A stretch of DNA of 64,000 bases from HKCCE3408 sp039191215 (GCA_039191215.1 JBCCXT010000009.1:23092-87091), one strand, 5' to 3'. Shown: positions 7,975 to 17,805, counted from the first letter of the stretch. Program-made: numbers and translations. The notes: generated by a model from the letters alone, not told the origin.

Positions 7975-9809
7975 CACGCGCCGAAGCCATATCACCCGCC
8001 ACTCTGCAGGCCCGTGCGCAAGCCATAGCCGGGGATCGGTTGATCTGGCTATTGGGCAGCCAAGATGAGCCTGCGCCGGATCTGATGGCGGGACTGCGCG
8101 CGCTCGCTCCGATGGGCCGCATTTACTTGGTGGACTTGATTGAGCGCTTTGGCCTCGGCCGGATTGAACTGGACCTCTTCTTGCTCGCCGCCGGGACCGA
8201 GCTGGGGCCAAAAGCGGCAGCCGCCCTTGCGGCCCATCCGCTATCGGTCAAGGGCCGGGCATGTCCCGCGCTTGCCGCACTTGCGCTGGGGCCGGACGCC
8301 AATTCAGCGCTCGGCGCATCCAGCCTTTTGCGCGAAAGCGCGCTTGTTCTTCTGGATGCCGGGACGGGGTTTGCGCAGCGCGGACTTTATATTCACGACA
8401 CGGTTGCGGGCTTCTTGCATGGCACGCCCGCGTTTGACGACATATTGCGCGTCGCGCTTGAGCCGCTCGCCGGGCAGGAGCCTGCCCGTTCCGTGCTGGC
8501 AGCCGCTTTTGTGGAAGCTCGCAACCAAACACCACCCCCCATTCTGCACCTGGCGACGGAAGACGCCTCCCGCGGGCAGGCGCATGCGGCCCAAGCCGCA
8601 GCTGCACTTGGGTTGGCAGCCTTTGCGCTCGACCCGGATGGGGTATCGCAGCAACTGGCACCAGGGGATCTGGCGCGACGGCTCAACCGTGATCTCATCT
8701 TGATGGAAGCGCTGGTCTGCCTACCGGCTACAGAGGCAGGCTGCCGTATCGCAGACGCCGTGTTTGCGCCTTGTGCGCTTTGGGGCAAAGAGCCGAGCCC
8801 GACGCAACGCCCGATGGCGAGCCTTGCGGTCGGGCCGCAGGATGATCCGAAGGGCCGGTTCGAAGATATTCGCGCGGCGTTCAGCCTGTCGCCACGCGAT
8901 CTGCGCGACGTCGAAGCCACTCATGCGCTCGGTTTCACGCCCACGCCATTTGCTACGGCACGCAATAAAGCAAGCCGAGCGCTTGCGGGCCTGGCAGAGC
9001 GCATCACGCCGCAGGCGCGCTGGAAGGACCTGGTTCTGCCTGCGGCACAAATGGCGCAACTCAAACAGCTTGCCAGCTTCAAGACACATCGCGATCAGGT
9101 GCTCGATGGCTGGGGGTTTCGAGCAAAATCGGCCCAAGGCCTGGCGCTCACGGCCCTGTTCTCCGGTCCGTCCGGGACCGGCAAGACCATGGCCGCGGAA
9201 ATCCTGGCCCGCGAACTAGGGCCCGCCGATGATGCGCTTGATCTCTTTCGGATCGATCTTTCGGCCGTGGTCTCAAAATACATCGGTGAGACCGAAAAAA
9301 ACATCGGTCGTATCTTTGACGCGGCAGAGGCCTCGGGCGCCGTTCTGATCTTCGATGAGGGCGAAGCGCTTTTTGCGAAGCGCTCGGCTGATGTGAAAGA
9401 CAGCCTCGATCGCCATGCCAATTCAGAGACGGCCTACCTCTTGCAGCGGCTGGAGGCCTATACGGGCGTCGCAATTGTCACCACCAACCTCAAAGCAACC
9501 GTGGATGAGGCCTTCCTGCGCCGCTTCCGGGCGGTGGTCGAGTTCTCCTTCCCCTTGGCAGAGTTGCGCGAAGAGATCTGGCGCGCGGTGTTCCCAGCCG
9601 ACACGCCCCTGCAGGATATCGATTTTGCCGCCCTTTCGCGGCTGGCCGTGACCGGCGGGTTCATCCGTTCAATCGCTCTGACGGCAGCCTTTATTGCAGC
9701 CGAGGCGGGCGGCCCGGTAACGATGGCCCATCTCGAACGCGCCACTCGGCAGGAATACGGCAAGCTCGGCAAACCGCTCTCCGAGGCTGAGCTGAGGGGG
9801 TTCCGATGA
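7971..9809 (+). CDS. eCIS AAA+ ATPase (Afp15/Pvc15-like)
   Basis: A 612-residue protein with a long N-terminal helical region (about 1-340) and one C-terminal AAA+ module. Visible are Walker A GPSGTGKT (399-406), sensor-like SKYIGETEKNI (435-445), Walker B AVLIFDEGE (457-465), and the arginine-finger region FLRRFR (515-520). Family members usually read DEAD/DEADAL after Walker B; here it is DEGEALF, but the catalytic D-E pair is kept. The Pvc15/Afp15 ATPase is required for particle assembly or cargo loading and stays in the cytoplasm. Overlaps both neighbours by 4 bp. Confidence 0.92.
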   Translation: MTRAEAISPATLQARAQAIAGDRLIWLLGSQDEPAPDLMAGLRALAPMGRIYLVDLIERFGLGRIELDLFLLAAGTELGPKAAAALAAHPLSVKGRACPALAALALGPDANSALGASSLLRESALVLLDAGTGFAQRGLYIHDTVAGFLHGTPAFDDILRVALEPLAGQEPARSVLAAAFVEARNQTPPPILHLATEDASRGQAHAAQAAAALGLAAFALDPDGVSQQLAPGDLARRLNRDLILMEALVCLPATEAGCRIADAVFAPCALWGKEPSPTQRPMASLAVGPQDDPKGRFEDIRAAFSLSPRDLRDVEATHALGFTPTPFATARNKASRALAGLAERITPQARWKDLVLPAAQMAQLKQLASFKTHRDQVLDGWGFRAKSAQGLALTALFSGPSGTGKTMAAEILARELGPADDALDLFRIDLSAVVSKYIGETEKNIGRIFDAAEASGAVLIFDEGEALFAKRSADVKDSLDRHANSETAYLLQRLEAYTGVAIVTTNLKATVDEAFLRRFRAVVEFSFPLAELREEIWRAVFPADTPLQDIDFAALSRLAVTGGFIRSIALTAAFIAAEAGGPVTMAHLERATRQEYGKLGKPLSEAELRGFR

Positions 9810-10063
9810 CCCAAGCCGCGCGCACAATCATCGAGATCGACACGCTGACCCTTGACGGGTTCTCGGAGCAAGACGGTCGCAAGGCGGCGGCGGTGTTTGA
9901 AGAAAGGCTGACAGAGCTTTTGAACCGCCATGGCTTGCCTGAGGGTCGCACGGCTGAAGACATTGCAGCCGTTGATCTGGGTAAGCTGCCAAGTTCCGCC
10001 ACCACGCCCGAAGGTCTAGGCCGGGAGCTTGCGGGTGCGCTTTTTCAGCAGGTCTGGCTATGA
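9806..10063 (+). CDS. Small eCIS-associated protein of unknown function
   Basis: An 85-residue acidic protein starting TQAARTIIEIDTLTLDGFSEQDGRKAAAVFEERLTELL and ending in an amphipathic helix GLGRELAGALFQQVWL. There is no signal peptide or membrane segment. It overlaps the ATPase gene and the DUF4157 giant by 4 bp each, which strongly implies co-translation. Small proteins with a similar IEID-x-L-x-L-x-G-F start occur in other eCIS loci right before a DUF4157 protein, so a chaperone or loading adaptor for the giant is a fair guess, not shown by the sequence. Confidence 0.75.
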   Translation: MTQAARTIIEIDTLTLDGFSEQDGRKAAAVFEERLTELLNRHGLPEGRTAEDIAAVDLGKLPSSATTPEGLGRELAGALFQQVWL

Positions 10064-13000
10064 AGTCCGCGGCCGCCAAAACCCTAAAGCCGCCCGCGGC
10101 CGAAGCCAAGAAGGCGAAGCCAAACTGGTCTGTTGTCGTTGACAACACGAAGGCCGAGCGTGCCCTGGGTGTCGAAGATAGCGGCGATTTCATCCCCCTG
10201 GATCGGCTGCGGGAGGCGGCTAATCTTACGCCCGGCCCTGTGCCCCATAGGGCGGAGCTTGAAGCGCAATTCGGCCAAGACCTGAGTGGTCTTAGGACCT
10301 TTACCGGGCCAAAGGTTGATGCCGCCTTGGAGGCCGAGGGGGCCGAAGCGGCGGTGCTAGGCGACGTCATCTACCTCAATCACGCGATGCGCCCGGCGGT
10401 CGTTGCCCATGAGGTCGCCCATATGCTGCAAAAGCATGGCTTCCATCCGGTCGATCCGGCGGGCGCTGAGACAGAAGCACGCCAGGCCGAGGCGCGCACA
10501 GATGCCGGGCGACCGATTCAGCCGTTGCAAAAGGGGCTTGGCGCGCAGGATGTGGCGTTCCGCGCCACAGGCGACCTGGCCCCGTCAGAGCGTCGCCAGG
10601 CCGAAAATCCGGCGACGTCTTTCCAAGAGGGGGCGCAAAACGGCCCAGGCCCAGGTCAGCAGAGTGTACAACCCGAGACGCGCACGCCTTCCGAAAGCAC
10701 CACCGATGTCGCAGGCGATGACAGTGCCGGTCTGGAGGCGCCCAATCTGCCGGCTGATATCGATGAGAACCCAGTTCCAACCTTCGAACTCCCGCCGGAG
10801 CCAGAGATCGAGGTCGACGAGGAGGCCGCAAATGCCGCGCGCGAGGCGGCAGAAGCGGCCCTTGACGGGGCGGATGATGCAGATGGCCTGATGGGGGCGT
10901 TAAAAGATGCGCCGCCCTCGGTCAAAGCCACCCGGCAGGGTGATCTTGAAAGCGAAACCGACCGGTTAGCGGCGGAAGAGCAAGCCTCCTTTGATGAGGA
11001 GGTTCCGAACTTTGACGCCGAGATGAGTGGCGAAGATGATCTCGAAGCGCCCGAACCTGTCGCCACGCCCGAAAGCAGGGAGGCCGTGCTGGAAGACGGC
11101 ACGCCGGCGCCCGCACCGGAACCCGAGGTCGATCCGACGCCTGAGCCTGCCGAGGCCGATCTGAACGAGAATTTCTCAGAGATCCTCAGCAATCTCTTTG
11201 GTTTTGGAGACGCCAACGGCCTGGGCCGCGCGTTCGATCGGGTAAACACGTCCGATAGCGACGTTGATATCTCGGCCGGTCAGCGCCCCGATGTGCCGCT
11301 GGAGGGCGAGACCGACCCCGAGCGCGTCACCAACCAAAACGAGGCCGCGCGCAATGAGGCAAAGCTCAAGCGGCAAGAGGCAACCCAAGGGGTGCTGGAT
11401 GGCCCCGGGCCAGAGCAGGCCCAGTTGAAAGAGATGAGCGAGGAGTTCACCGCAGAAGCCCGCGAAGCGCCCGAGATCGAGCAGACCGGTGACGTGGCCG
11501 AGGGCGCTGAGGAGTTCACGCAAAAAGAGCTCGACCCGGAAGTCACAGCCCTCTTTGACGCCCATCACCACGAGGCGATGGCCAATTCGCTGACAGACGC
11601 CCAGTCAGAGATGGACACAGCCGTTACTGACCGGGACGCGGGGCGCGACGCGGAGATCGCCACGGCTCAGGGTGCGCGTGATCGCCTGAATGACGAGGCC
11701 CAACAGGACCAACGCGACGCGGTCATCGCGCGGCGCCAGGACATCCAGGACGCACGCCAACAGGCCGTCAATGATCAGGCCGACCATGTCGCAGATCTCG
11801 AGGATGATACCGAGACCGCGCGGGCCGACGCGCAGACTGAGATCGACGATGAGGTGCGCACGACTGAAGAGGAGGTTTCGACCAGTTTCGACGATGCCGA
11901 AAGCGACGCCCAAGATGAAGTCGACGAGGGTGACCGCCGGGCTGAGGCCAAGCGGGCTGAAGAAGAGCGCAAAGCCGAAGACGATAGCTGGTGGGATCGC
12001 GCCACCGATTGGGTTGAGGAGCAGTTCGACCGGCTGACCGGCTTCATCAACGACATTTTTGATGCCGTTCGGCAGGCCGTTCGCGCCATTATCGACGCGG
12101 TCAAGGAGGCCGCAATTGCCCTGATCGATGCCGCGGCATTGGCCATCAAGGATGCGATCGAGGCGTTCGGAGAACTTGCCCGGGGTCTCGTCAACGTGCT
12201 TTTGGCCGAGCATTTCCCCGAAGTGGCTGCAGCCCTCAACACCGCCATTGATGCCGGCGTTGAGCTGGCCCAGCAGGCTGTTGATCTGGTGGCCGAAGGT
12301 CTGAAGGCCGGCATCACGGCCCTTCTGGACGCGCTTGCCGCCGGCCTTGATGCGATCCTTGCCTCATTTCAGGCGGCGGTGAATGCGGCCATCGCGATTG
12401 CGCGCGCCGCGCTCACCGGCGACTGGCAGGCGCTTGCCAGGCTGGTACTGGAGCCCATCCTGCTGGCGCTTGGTATTCAGCCCGAAGCTTTCTACCAGAT
12501 GATCGCGCGGGCCGAGGAAAGCCTGGGCATCATCATCGACGACCCAGTGGGTTTTTTGTCCAACCTGGTGGATAGCGTCACCGGTGGCATCCGCTACTTT
12601 GCCGACAATTTCCTGACCCATCTGCAAGCGGGCATCATTGCCTGGCTCACCGGCGCCTTGGGCAGCGGCATCACCCTGCCCGAGCGGTGGGATCTTCGGG
12701 GATTGCTCGATCTGGCGCGCCAGATCCTCGGGTTGACGGTGGATATGATCCGCCGCGTGGCGGTCCGCATCCTCGGCGCCGAGGCTGTCGCGCGGATTGA
12801 GTTCTTCATGGGTTACGCCGTCGAGCTGATCACCGGCGGCTGGTCAGCCCTGTGGGAGCGGATCCAGGCCGATCTTGGCCAGCTCAAGGATATGGTGCTT
12901 GACCAGATCAAGACCTTCCTGGTCGAGCGCGTCGTTGTTGCCTCGATCATGTGGCTGGCAAGCCTCTTCAACCCGGTCGGCGCGCTGGTCAAACTGGTCA

Positions 13001-15198
13001 TGACAATCTGGAACTTCGTCATGTTTCTGCGCGATCAGCTGGCCCGGATCATCCAGGTCGTCCAGACGGTCGTGAACACGATATGGGAGATTGCTACCGG
13101 CGTGCTGGAGCCCGCCATGCGCGGCGTTGAGCGCGTGCTCGCCAACCTTCTGCCTGTTGCCATCGACCTTCTGGCGCGGCTTTTGGGGCTGGGCAATGTC
13201 AGCGGCCGCGTGCAGCGCATCATTGCCGATGTCAGGCAATCCATCGAAGACGCGATTGTGCGGCTGATCCAGCGAGTGCTGGCCCGGTTCCGGGGCGGGC
13301 GTGGCGGTGGTGCGGGCGAGGGCGCGGATGACAACCAAGACCTGATGCAGCCGATCAACGTCCGCGGCGGCGGCGAGAGCCACAGCCTCTACATCCAGGA
13401 AAACGACGACAACGCGGTGCCGATGATGCGCTCCACACCCACGCCGGTCGAAACCTGGCTCAACGGGTTGCGCGGTTCAGGGCTCAATCGCATCGCGGCG
13501 CAAAAAGACCCGCCCTGGTCAGAGGACCAGATTGCCGAAAAGCGCCAAGAGATCCGTCCCGATTTGGATCGCGCGTTCGGAATAGAGACCCAGCTTGATG
13601 ACCAAAGCGACGCGGCCAACCGCGCCGAGGACAGTGCGCCGGCAGGTCAGGAACCCGAACCACCGCAAGCGCTTGCCATCAAAGGCGAGGAACTGGCCGA
13701 AGTCATGGGCACGATCCTGGAGAAACTCGGGCTCAGCAGTCAAACGCTTGAGGAGATTTTCGGCCCGAACATCCAGGCGATGCATGTCGATATCGGTAGC
13801 AGCTTAGAGCGACACATTCTGCCGCTTCTGACGCCTGCGACCGATTACCTGGAGTTAACGTGGCCGCAAATGTCGGATCGGGTCGCGGCGAGAACGGATC
13901 TACCGGCGGCATGGACGCAACAGGGCCTAAAACCCTCGCTGCCGCGCGATGCGATCGGGGCCGGATTTGTCGATCGCGTCAAGGAAATCGCGCTGGCTGA
14001 GATCAACGCGCGCCGGTCGTCAAACAACGAGCAAGAAGACGCATCCAACCTGCCGCTGAGCACCGAGGAGCGCATGGATGAGTTCTTTCATCGGTACCTA
14101 GCCACGGAGTTGAATAACTCATCGCAGAAGCAGGCAGTCATCAGACGCATGATGGGTCCTGCGCCCAATGCCGGGCCGGACATAGCCAATCTTTTTGAGC
14201 AGGACATCAAAAACGCCGTGGGCCGCATGGTCGGCAATCCCCAACCCGACTTCACCGTGCGCACGCAGTTCACAGCGGGCAACTTCCAAAGCCTCATGCT
14301 GACGGCGGCTGAGAACTTTAACAATCCGAGCGCCTCGTTTGGTCCTTATTACGACGACGACAACGACAATATGAACGGATCGAGTTCTGTGGCCGCGCCC
14401 GAGAAGCCGCTGATCTACTTTCTCAACAAGGGCGTGCCCTCAAATCAAAGCCGGCGGGCTGGCAAGAACAGGGAAGTCCTTTCAAACCGCATTCGAGCGG
14501 CCAATGAAGGAAATCACGAATGGATCCCCGGCAATCTGGCCCGCCAGGTGATCGAAGTAACCGCGCAGAACCTGGAGCAACGTGGCGAAACCGAAAACAT
14601 CGAAGGTGTCGACAAGATCATTCGCTTCCAGCACGAAGTCCGGACGCCGACATCAAAGCTCATCTACAAGCCCAACGCGCCCTTGTCGCGTATCAGCGAG
14701 ACCGTGCCGTTTTTCTCCCGGTCTCACTATAACCGCATCCTTCACGGTGAGGCCCCGGCACCCGAAGACATTCCCGAGCTTTACGCGGGCGGGCCGGCTT
14801 TTGGATCGGACGTGCCGGTGCTGCAGGGTCACTCGGGCGGGATCGATGCGTTCCAGCCGTCGGGCAATGACATTACCAGGCGGCCTTTGTCATCTGCCAG
14901 CAACGAATGGCACAGGTTGCTAGAGGCGCGGATACAGAACCCGCTTCAAGATTTTGCGCTGACCAATGCCGAGGCCGATAGCTGGAAAACTCAGATCATC
15001 GGGTTCTTCGAAGAAACGATCTGGCGCGGAGCCGTTCCAATCCCGCCATCCGCTGGCGGGGGCCGCTTCGATCTCTACTACCTTTCCAATGGCAGCGGTC
15101 GGCTGGTCACCTATGCGGGCCTGCAAGAGACGGCCCGCTTCAGCTTTGGTGAAACCGTTCAAGAATTGTCCGACCAAATTGATGGGGTTCTGTCATGA
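10060..15198 (+). CDS. 1712-residue DUF4157 protein: eCIS cargo/toxin or tape-measure candidate
   Basis: The largest gene of the operon. Residues about 55-130 match the eCIS-associated DUF4157 domain, with PVPHRAELEAQFGQDLSGLRTFTG and the zinc-protease motif HEVAH (117-121) followed by MLQ. Residues about 180-480 are acidic and Pro-rich, likely disordered; about 500-640 is a highly charged coiled-coil-like part (QGARDRLNDEAQQDQRDAVI). Residues about 660-1080 form a long run of amphipathic, alanine-rich hydrophobic helices, as in tape-measure or membrane-active proteins. Then comes a Gly-rich linker (RFRGGRGGGAGEG, about 1083-1095) and a C-terminal part of about 600 residues with no family I recognise. 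DUF4157 often marks eCIS effectors; no separate tape-measure gene is seen, so either role is possible. Confidence 0.85.
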   Translation: MKSAAAKTLKPPAAEAKKAKPNWSVVVDNTKAERALGVEDSGDFIPLDRLREAANLTPGPVPHRAELEAQFGQDLSGLRTFTGPKVDAALEAEGAEAAVLGDVIYLNHAMRPAVVAHEVAHMLQKHGFHPVDPAGAETEARQAEARTDAGRPIQPLQKGLGAQDVAFRATGDLAPSERRQAENPATSFQEGAQNGPGPGQQSVQPETRTPSESTTDVAGDDSAGLEAPNLPADIDENPVPTFELPPEPEIEVDEEAANAAREAAEAALDGADDADGLMGALKDAPPSVKATRQGDLESETDRLAAEEQASFDEEVPNFDAEMSGEDDLEAPEPVATPESREAVLEDGTPAPAPEPEVDPTPEPAEADLNENFSEILSNLFGFGDANGLGRAFDRVNTSDSDVDISAGQRPDVPLEGETDPERVTNQNEAARNEAKLKRQEATQGVLDGPGPEQAQLKEMSEEFTAEAREAPEIEQTGDVAEGAEEFTQKELDPEVTALFDAHHHEAMANSLTDAQSEMDTAVTDRDAGRDAEIATAQGARDRLNDEAQQDQRDAVIARRQDIQDARQQAVNDQADHVADLEDDTETARADAQTEIDDEVRTTEEEVSTSFDDAESDAQDEVDEGDRRAEAKRAEEERKAEDDSWWDRATDWVEEQFDRLTGFINDIFDAVRQAVRAIIDAVKEAAIALIDAAALAIKDAIEAFGELARGLVNVLLAEHFPEVAAALNTAIDAGVELAQQAVDLVAEGLKAGITALLDALAAGLDAILASFQAAVNAAIAIARAALTGDWQALARLVLEPILLALGIQPEAFYQMIARAEESLGIIIDDPVGFLSNLVDSVTGGIRYFADNFLTHLQAGIIAWLTGALGSGITLPERWDLRGLLDLARQILGLTVDMIRRVAVRILGAEAVARIEFFMGYAVELITGGWSALWERIQADLGQLKDMVLDQIKTFLVERVVVASIMWLASLFNPVGALVKLVMTIWNFVMFLRDQLARIIQVVQTVVNTIWEIATGVLEPAMRGVERVLANLLPVAIDLLARLLGLGNVSGRVQRIIADVRQSIEDAIVRLIQRVLARFRGGRGGGAGEGADDNQDLMQPINVRGGGESHSLYIQENDDNAVPMMRSTPTPVETWLNGLRGSGLNRIAAQKDPPWSEDQIAEKRQEIRPDLDRAFGIETQLDDQSDAANRAEDSAPAGQEPEPPQALAIKGEELAEVMGTILEKLGLSSQTLEEIFGPNIQAMHVDIGSSLERHILPLLTPATDYLELTWPQMSDRVAARTDLPAAWTQQGLKPSLPRDAIGAGFVDRVKEIALAEINARRSSNNEQEDASNLPLSTEERMDEFFHRYLATELNNSSQKQAVIRRMMGPAPNAGPDIANLFEQDIKNAVGRMVGNPQPDFTVRTQFTAGNFQSLMLTAAENFNNPSASFGPYYDDDNDNMNGSSSVAAPEKPLIYFLNKGVPSNQSRRAGKNREVLSNRIRAANEGNHEWIPGNLARQVIEVTAQNLEQRGETENIEGVDKIIRFQHEVRTPTSKLIYKPNAPLSRISETVPFFSRSHYNRILHGEAPAPEDIPELYAGGPAFGSDVPVLQGHSGGIDAFQPSGNDITRRPLSSASNEWHRLLEARIQNPLQDFALTNAEADSWKTQIIGFFEETIWRGAVPIPPSAGGGRFDLYYLSNGSGRLVTYAGLQETARFSFGETVQELSDQIDGVLS

Positions 15199-15845
15199 CC
15201 GGGTTCTCTCGCACACCTGTGTTGATCAAATGTGCGCTGATTGCGTTTCGGCCGCCCATTCCGATCCCGTCTGTGATCCCGTTTCAGATCAACCCGGAAA
15301 ATCTCGGCCGGACGGTCGAGGCCAACTCGGCCGAGGGCGAAGGCGGGGCAGAGACCTTCCGGCTTGCCGGTGCGCCGAAGGAGGTCTTCAAGATCGAGAC
15401 CTCCATCGATGCGACGGATGATCTTGAACAGGGCAACCAGACGGCAAACGAAATTGGTATTCATCACCGGCTCGCCCAGCTTGAGACGCTGATCTACCCG
15501 CAATCGGCAACCGTGATCGCCAATTCGATCTTGTTGGGTGCCGGGACGGTGGAGATCCTGCCGGCCAAGGGGCCGTTCACGATCTTTGTATGGGGCAAGA
15601 CGCGTATCCTGCCGGTAAAAATCGCGTCTTTGAATATCACTGAAGAGGCCTTTGACCCCAACCTCAACCCGCTGCGCGCCAAGGTCGCCATGGACCTGCA
15701 GGTGCTCAGTTATTCCGATCTCAAGATCACCCATCCCGGCTACTCGATGTTTCTCGCCCATCAGGTGGTCAAAGAAACCATGTCACTCATCGGGCAGGCC
15801 AATTCGCTGGGCACTGTCTTGGGCTCGGATGTGAAGATATTGTAA
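15195..15845 (+). CDS. eCIS tube-initiator/hub adaptor (Afp7/Pvc7-like, CIS_tube family)
   Basis: A 216-residue protein beginning RTPVLIKCALIAFRPP..VIPFQINPENLGR. The F-x-x-NP-x-x-L element is the start of the CIS tube / Afp7-like family, whose members sit between the spike and the first tube ring. The rest alternates strands and short helices (EVFKIETSIDATDDLEQGN, GPFTIFVWGKTRILPVKIASLNITEEAFDPNLNPLRAKVAMDLQVLSY), typical of tube-fold proteins. Unlike many Afp7 proteins it has no LysM at its C-terminus; that part is a separate gene immediately downstream (12 bp). Overlaps the DUF4157 gene by 4 bp. Confidence 0.8.
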   Translation: MTGFSRTPVLIKCALIAFRPPIPIPSVIPFQINPENLGRTVEANSAEGEGGAETFRLAGAPKEVFKIETSIDATDDLEQGNQTANEIGIHHRLAQLETLIYPQSATVIANSILLGAGTVEILPAKGPFTIFVWGKTRILPVKIASLNITEEAFDPNLNPLRAKVAMDLQVLSYSDLKITHPGYSMFLAHQVVKETMSLIGQANSLGTVLGSDVKIL

Positions 15846-15857
15846 GGAGGCAAGCCA

Positions 15858-16145
15858 ATGTTTGACCGCGACAGCCGCTATGCAGGCAAGCCGATCAAGA
15901 CCCTGATCGACGAAAATGGCCGCGAAATCTCCTATGTCTCACGAAGGCTTATTCCGCAGGACGGCCGTGTGATCGCTGAGGTCCGCGTGCAGGATGGCGA
16001 CCGGCTCGATCTGATCGCTGAGCGTGCCTATGGCGATCCGCGCGCCTCTTGGCGGATTAAAGATGCCAACCCAGATGCCGAGCCCGAAAGCCTCGACGAC
16101 ACGCCCCGCGCGCGGCTGAAGCTGACCCAGGTGGAGGCCGAATAG
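15858..16145 (+). CDS. LysM-like tail protein X homologue
   Basis: A 95-residue protein carrying one LysM-type fold: VRVQDGDRLDLIAERAYGDPRASWRIKDANP, the pattern seen in phage tail protein X and in the C-terminal LysM of Afp7. It probably helps anchor the hub to the baseplate. Start choice: ATG with AGGAGG at 15846-15850, a strong ribosome binding site. The following gpD-like gene starts 4 bp after its stop, so hub components are grouped here. Confidence 0.85.
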   Translation: MFDRDSRYAGKPIKTLIDENGREISYVSRRLIPQDGRVIAEVRVQDGDRLDLIAERAYGDPRASWRIKDANPDAEPESLDDTPRARLKLTQVEAE

Positions 16146-16149
16146 CACC

Positions 16150-17292
16150 ATGTTCGACCAGCTCTTCGGCGTTTATCTCAACCTTATGGTCGGCCAAGGC
16201 GTGCCGCGTCCAGCGCCCCTGCCGGTGATGGAGCATTTCGTATCTGCCGAAGTGGCCATTTCCGACCGGGAGCGGTCAGGCTTCACACTCGTCTTTGATG
16301 CTGTCCGATCCGGCACGCTGGCCGGTCTGTTTCCAATAATGGCTGAGCCCGGGCTTCAGGCCGGTGCCCGTGTTGTGATCACGGCCACAATCGGCGTTCG
16401 CCCAACCATTTTGATGGACGGGATCATTGAGACGGCCGAATTCAAGCCGTCCGAGGGCGAAGGCCCCGCCAAATTGACGCTCACGGGCAAGGACCTGACA
16501 TTTGCCATGGACCGCGAGGAGCGGGAGGCGACCCACCCTGCGCAAGGTCCTGGAGAGATCGCCAACCTGATCCTGTTGCGCTACGCGGGCCTTGGTGTGA
16601 TCCCGCTGGTAACCCCGCCGCCAACGGCTGAGCGGCCCAATCCGGTGGACCGGGTGCCGATGCAGCGCGGCACGGATTTCGCCTATCTCTCCGAACTGGC
16701 CGAAGCCCATGACAGCATCTTCACCCTCATTCCCGGGCCCGCGCCGCTGACCTCCATCGCCTATTGGGGCCCGCCGCCGCGCATTGGTGTGCCGCAGCGC
16801 GCGATCACCACCGATATGGGACCTCAGACCAATGTCTCGAGCCTAAATTTTGAAAACACCGCTTCTGAGGCAGCTACAGTCGAGGGCCAGGTTCAAGACC
16901 GGCAGACGGGCCAGAACGTGCCGGTGCGGTCCATCACGCCACTGCGTGTCCCGCTGGCCGCGCGACCGGCACTCGCCAATCTCGGCGTGGTGCGGCGCAA
17001 CCTTTTCCAGACCAACGGCGCGCCGACCGCGTCCCAAGCGATGGGCGAGGCGCAATCCCAGTCCGATGCCACAACCGATACGCTGAAAGTGACCGGCGAT
17101 ATCGACACCGGCAATTACCAGTCCATCCTCAGCCCCCGCGGTCTTGTCGGCCTACGCGGTGCGGGCCTCGACCATGACGGTTTCTACTACGTCCAAAGCG
17201 TGGTGCACAAAATCACCTCGGGCCAGTGGCTTCAGTCCTTCACACTCAATCGGGAGGGGCTGGGCACAACCACCCCCATTGTGCTGCCATGA
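16150..17292 (+). CDS. Spike/hub protein, phage gpD-like (Afp8 N-terminal half)
   Basis: A 380-residue protein of the late-control gpD / VgrG gp27-like fold that forms the trimeric hub at the base of the tube. Visible features: MEHFVSAEVAISDRERSGFTLVFDAVRSG, the GIIETAEFKPSEGEGPAKLTLTGKDLTFAMDREE region, and a C-terminal VVHKITSGQWLQSFTLNREG, which is the usual gpD ending. In Afp/PVC this domain is fused to the OB-fold and spike in one Afp8 protein; here they are split into two genes overlapping by 4 bp. It may act with the tip protein two genes downstream. Confidence 0.88.
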   Translation: MFDQLFGVYLNLMVGQGVPRPAPLPVMEHFVSAEVAISDRERSGFTLVFDAVRSGTLAGLFPIMAEPGLQAGARVVITATIGVRPTILMDGIIETAEFKPSEGEGPAKLTLTGKDLTFAMDREEREATHPAQGPGEIANLILLRYAGLGVIPLVTPPPTAERPNPVDRVPMQRGTDFAYLSELAEAHDSIFTLIPGPAPLTSIAYWGPPPRIGVPQRAITTDMGPQTNVSSLNFENTASEAATVEGQVQDRQTGQNVPVRSITPLRVPLAARPALANLGVVRRNLFQTNGAPTASQAMGEAQSQSDATTDTLKVTGDIDTGNYQSILSPRGLVGLRGAGLDHDGFYYVQSVVHKITSGQWLQSFTLNREGLGTTTPIVLP

Positions 17293-17804
17293 CATTTGTC
17301 GATCCAAACCGCACTGGCTCCGCCACCTCCGGCTATTACGGCAAGTACCGGGGCACGGTGTCCAACAACGTGGACCCCAATACATCCGGACGGCTGCAGG
17401 TCAGCGTTCCGGCGGTCTACGGAACCAATACGCTCAATTGGGCGATGCCATGCGTCCCCTATGCCGGGCCCGATCAGGGGTTTTTCATGATCCCACCCAT
17501 CGGCGCGAATGTCTGGGTTGAATTTGAGGGCGGCGATATCTCCTTTCCGATCTGGTCGGGCGGATTTTGGGGGCAGGGCGAATGCCCGGGCTCCCTTGCG
17601 CTCACGAAGCTGATCAAAACGCCAGTGGCCACGATCACGCTGGATGAAACCCGGCCCGACGCCCCGGTCGTGGTTGAGACGGAAGCTGGCAACAAGATCA
17701 CGATCACCGCGCAGGGCCTAACTTTGGAGACCTCGGGCGGCGCCAAAGTCGAGATGACCGGCCCGCAGGTAAACGTCAATTCTGGTGCATTGGAGATCAT
17801 GTGA
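17289..17804 (+). CDS. Spike OB-fold protein, gpV/gp5-like (Afp8 C-terminal half)
   Basis: A 171-residue protein. The ATG at 17289 overlaps the gpD-like stop by 4 bp and is preferred over an in-frame start 63 bp upstream inside that gene. The N-terminal half is the gp5/VgrG OB-fold: GYYGKYRGTVSNNVDPNTSGRLQVSVP, then WAMPCVPYAGPDQGFFMIPPIGANVWVEFEGGD..PIWSGGFWG. The C-terminal part (ETEAGNKITITAQGLTLETSGGAKVEMTG) is a short beta-prism repeat like the spike needle. It probably sits under the tube and carries the PAAR-like tip encoded next. Confidence 0.9.
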   Translation: MTFVDPNRTGSATSGYYGKYRGTVSNNVDPNTSGRLQVSVPAVYGTNTLNWAMPCVPYAGPDQGFFMIPPIGANVWVEFEGGDISFPIWSGGFWGQGECPGSLALTKLIKTPVATITLDETRPDAPVVVETEAGNKITITAQGLTLETSGGAKVEMTGPQVNVNSGALEIM

Positions 17805-17805
17805 C

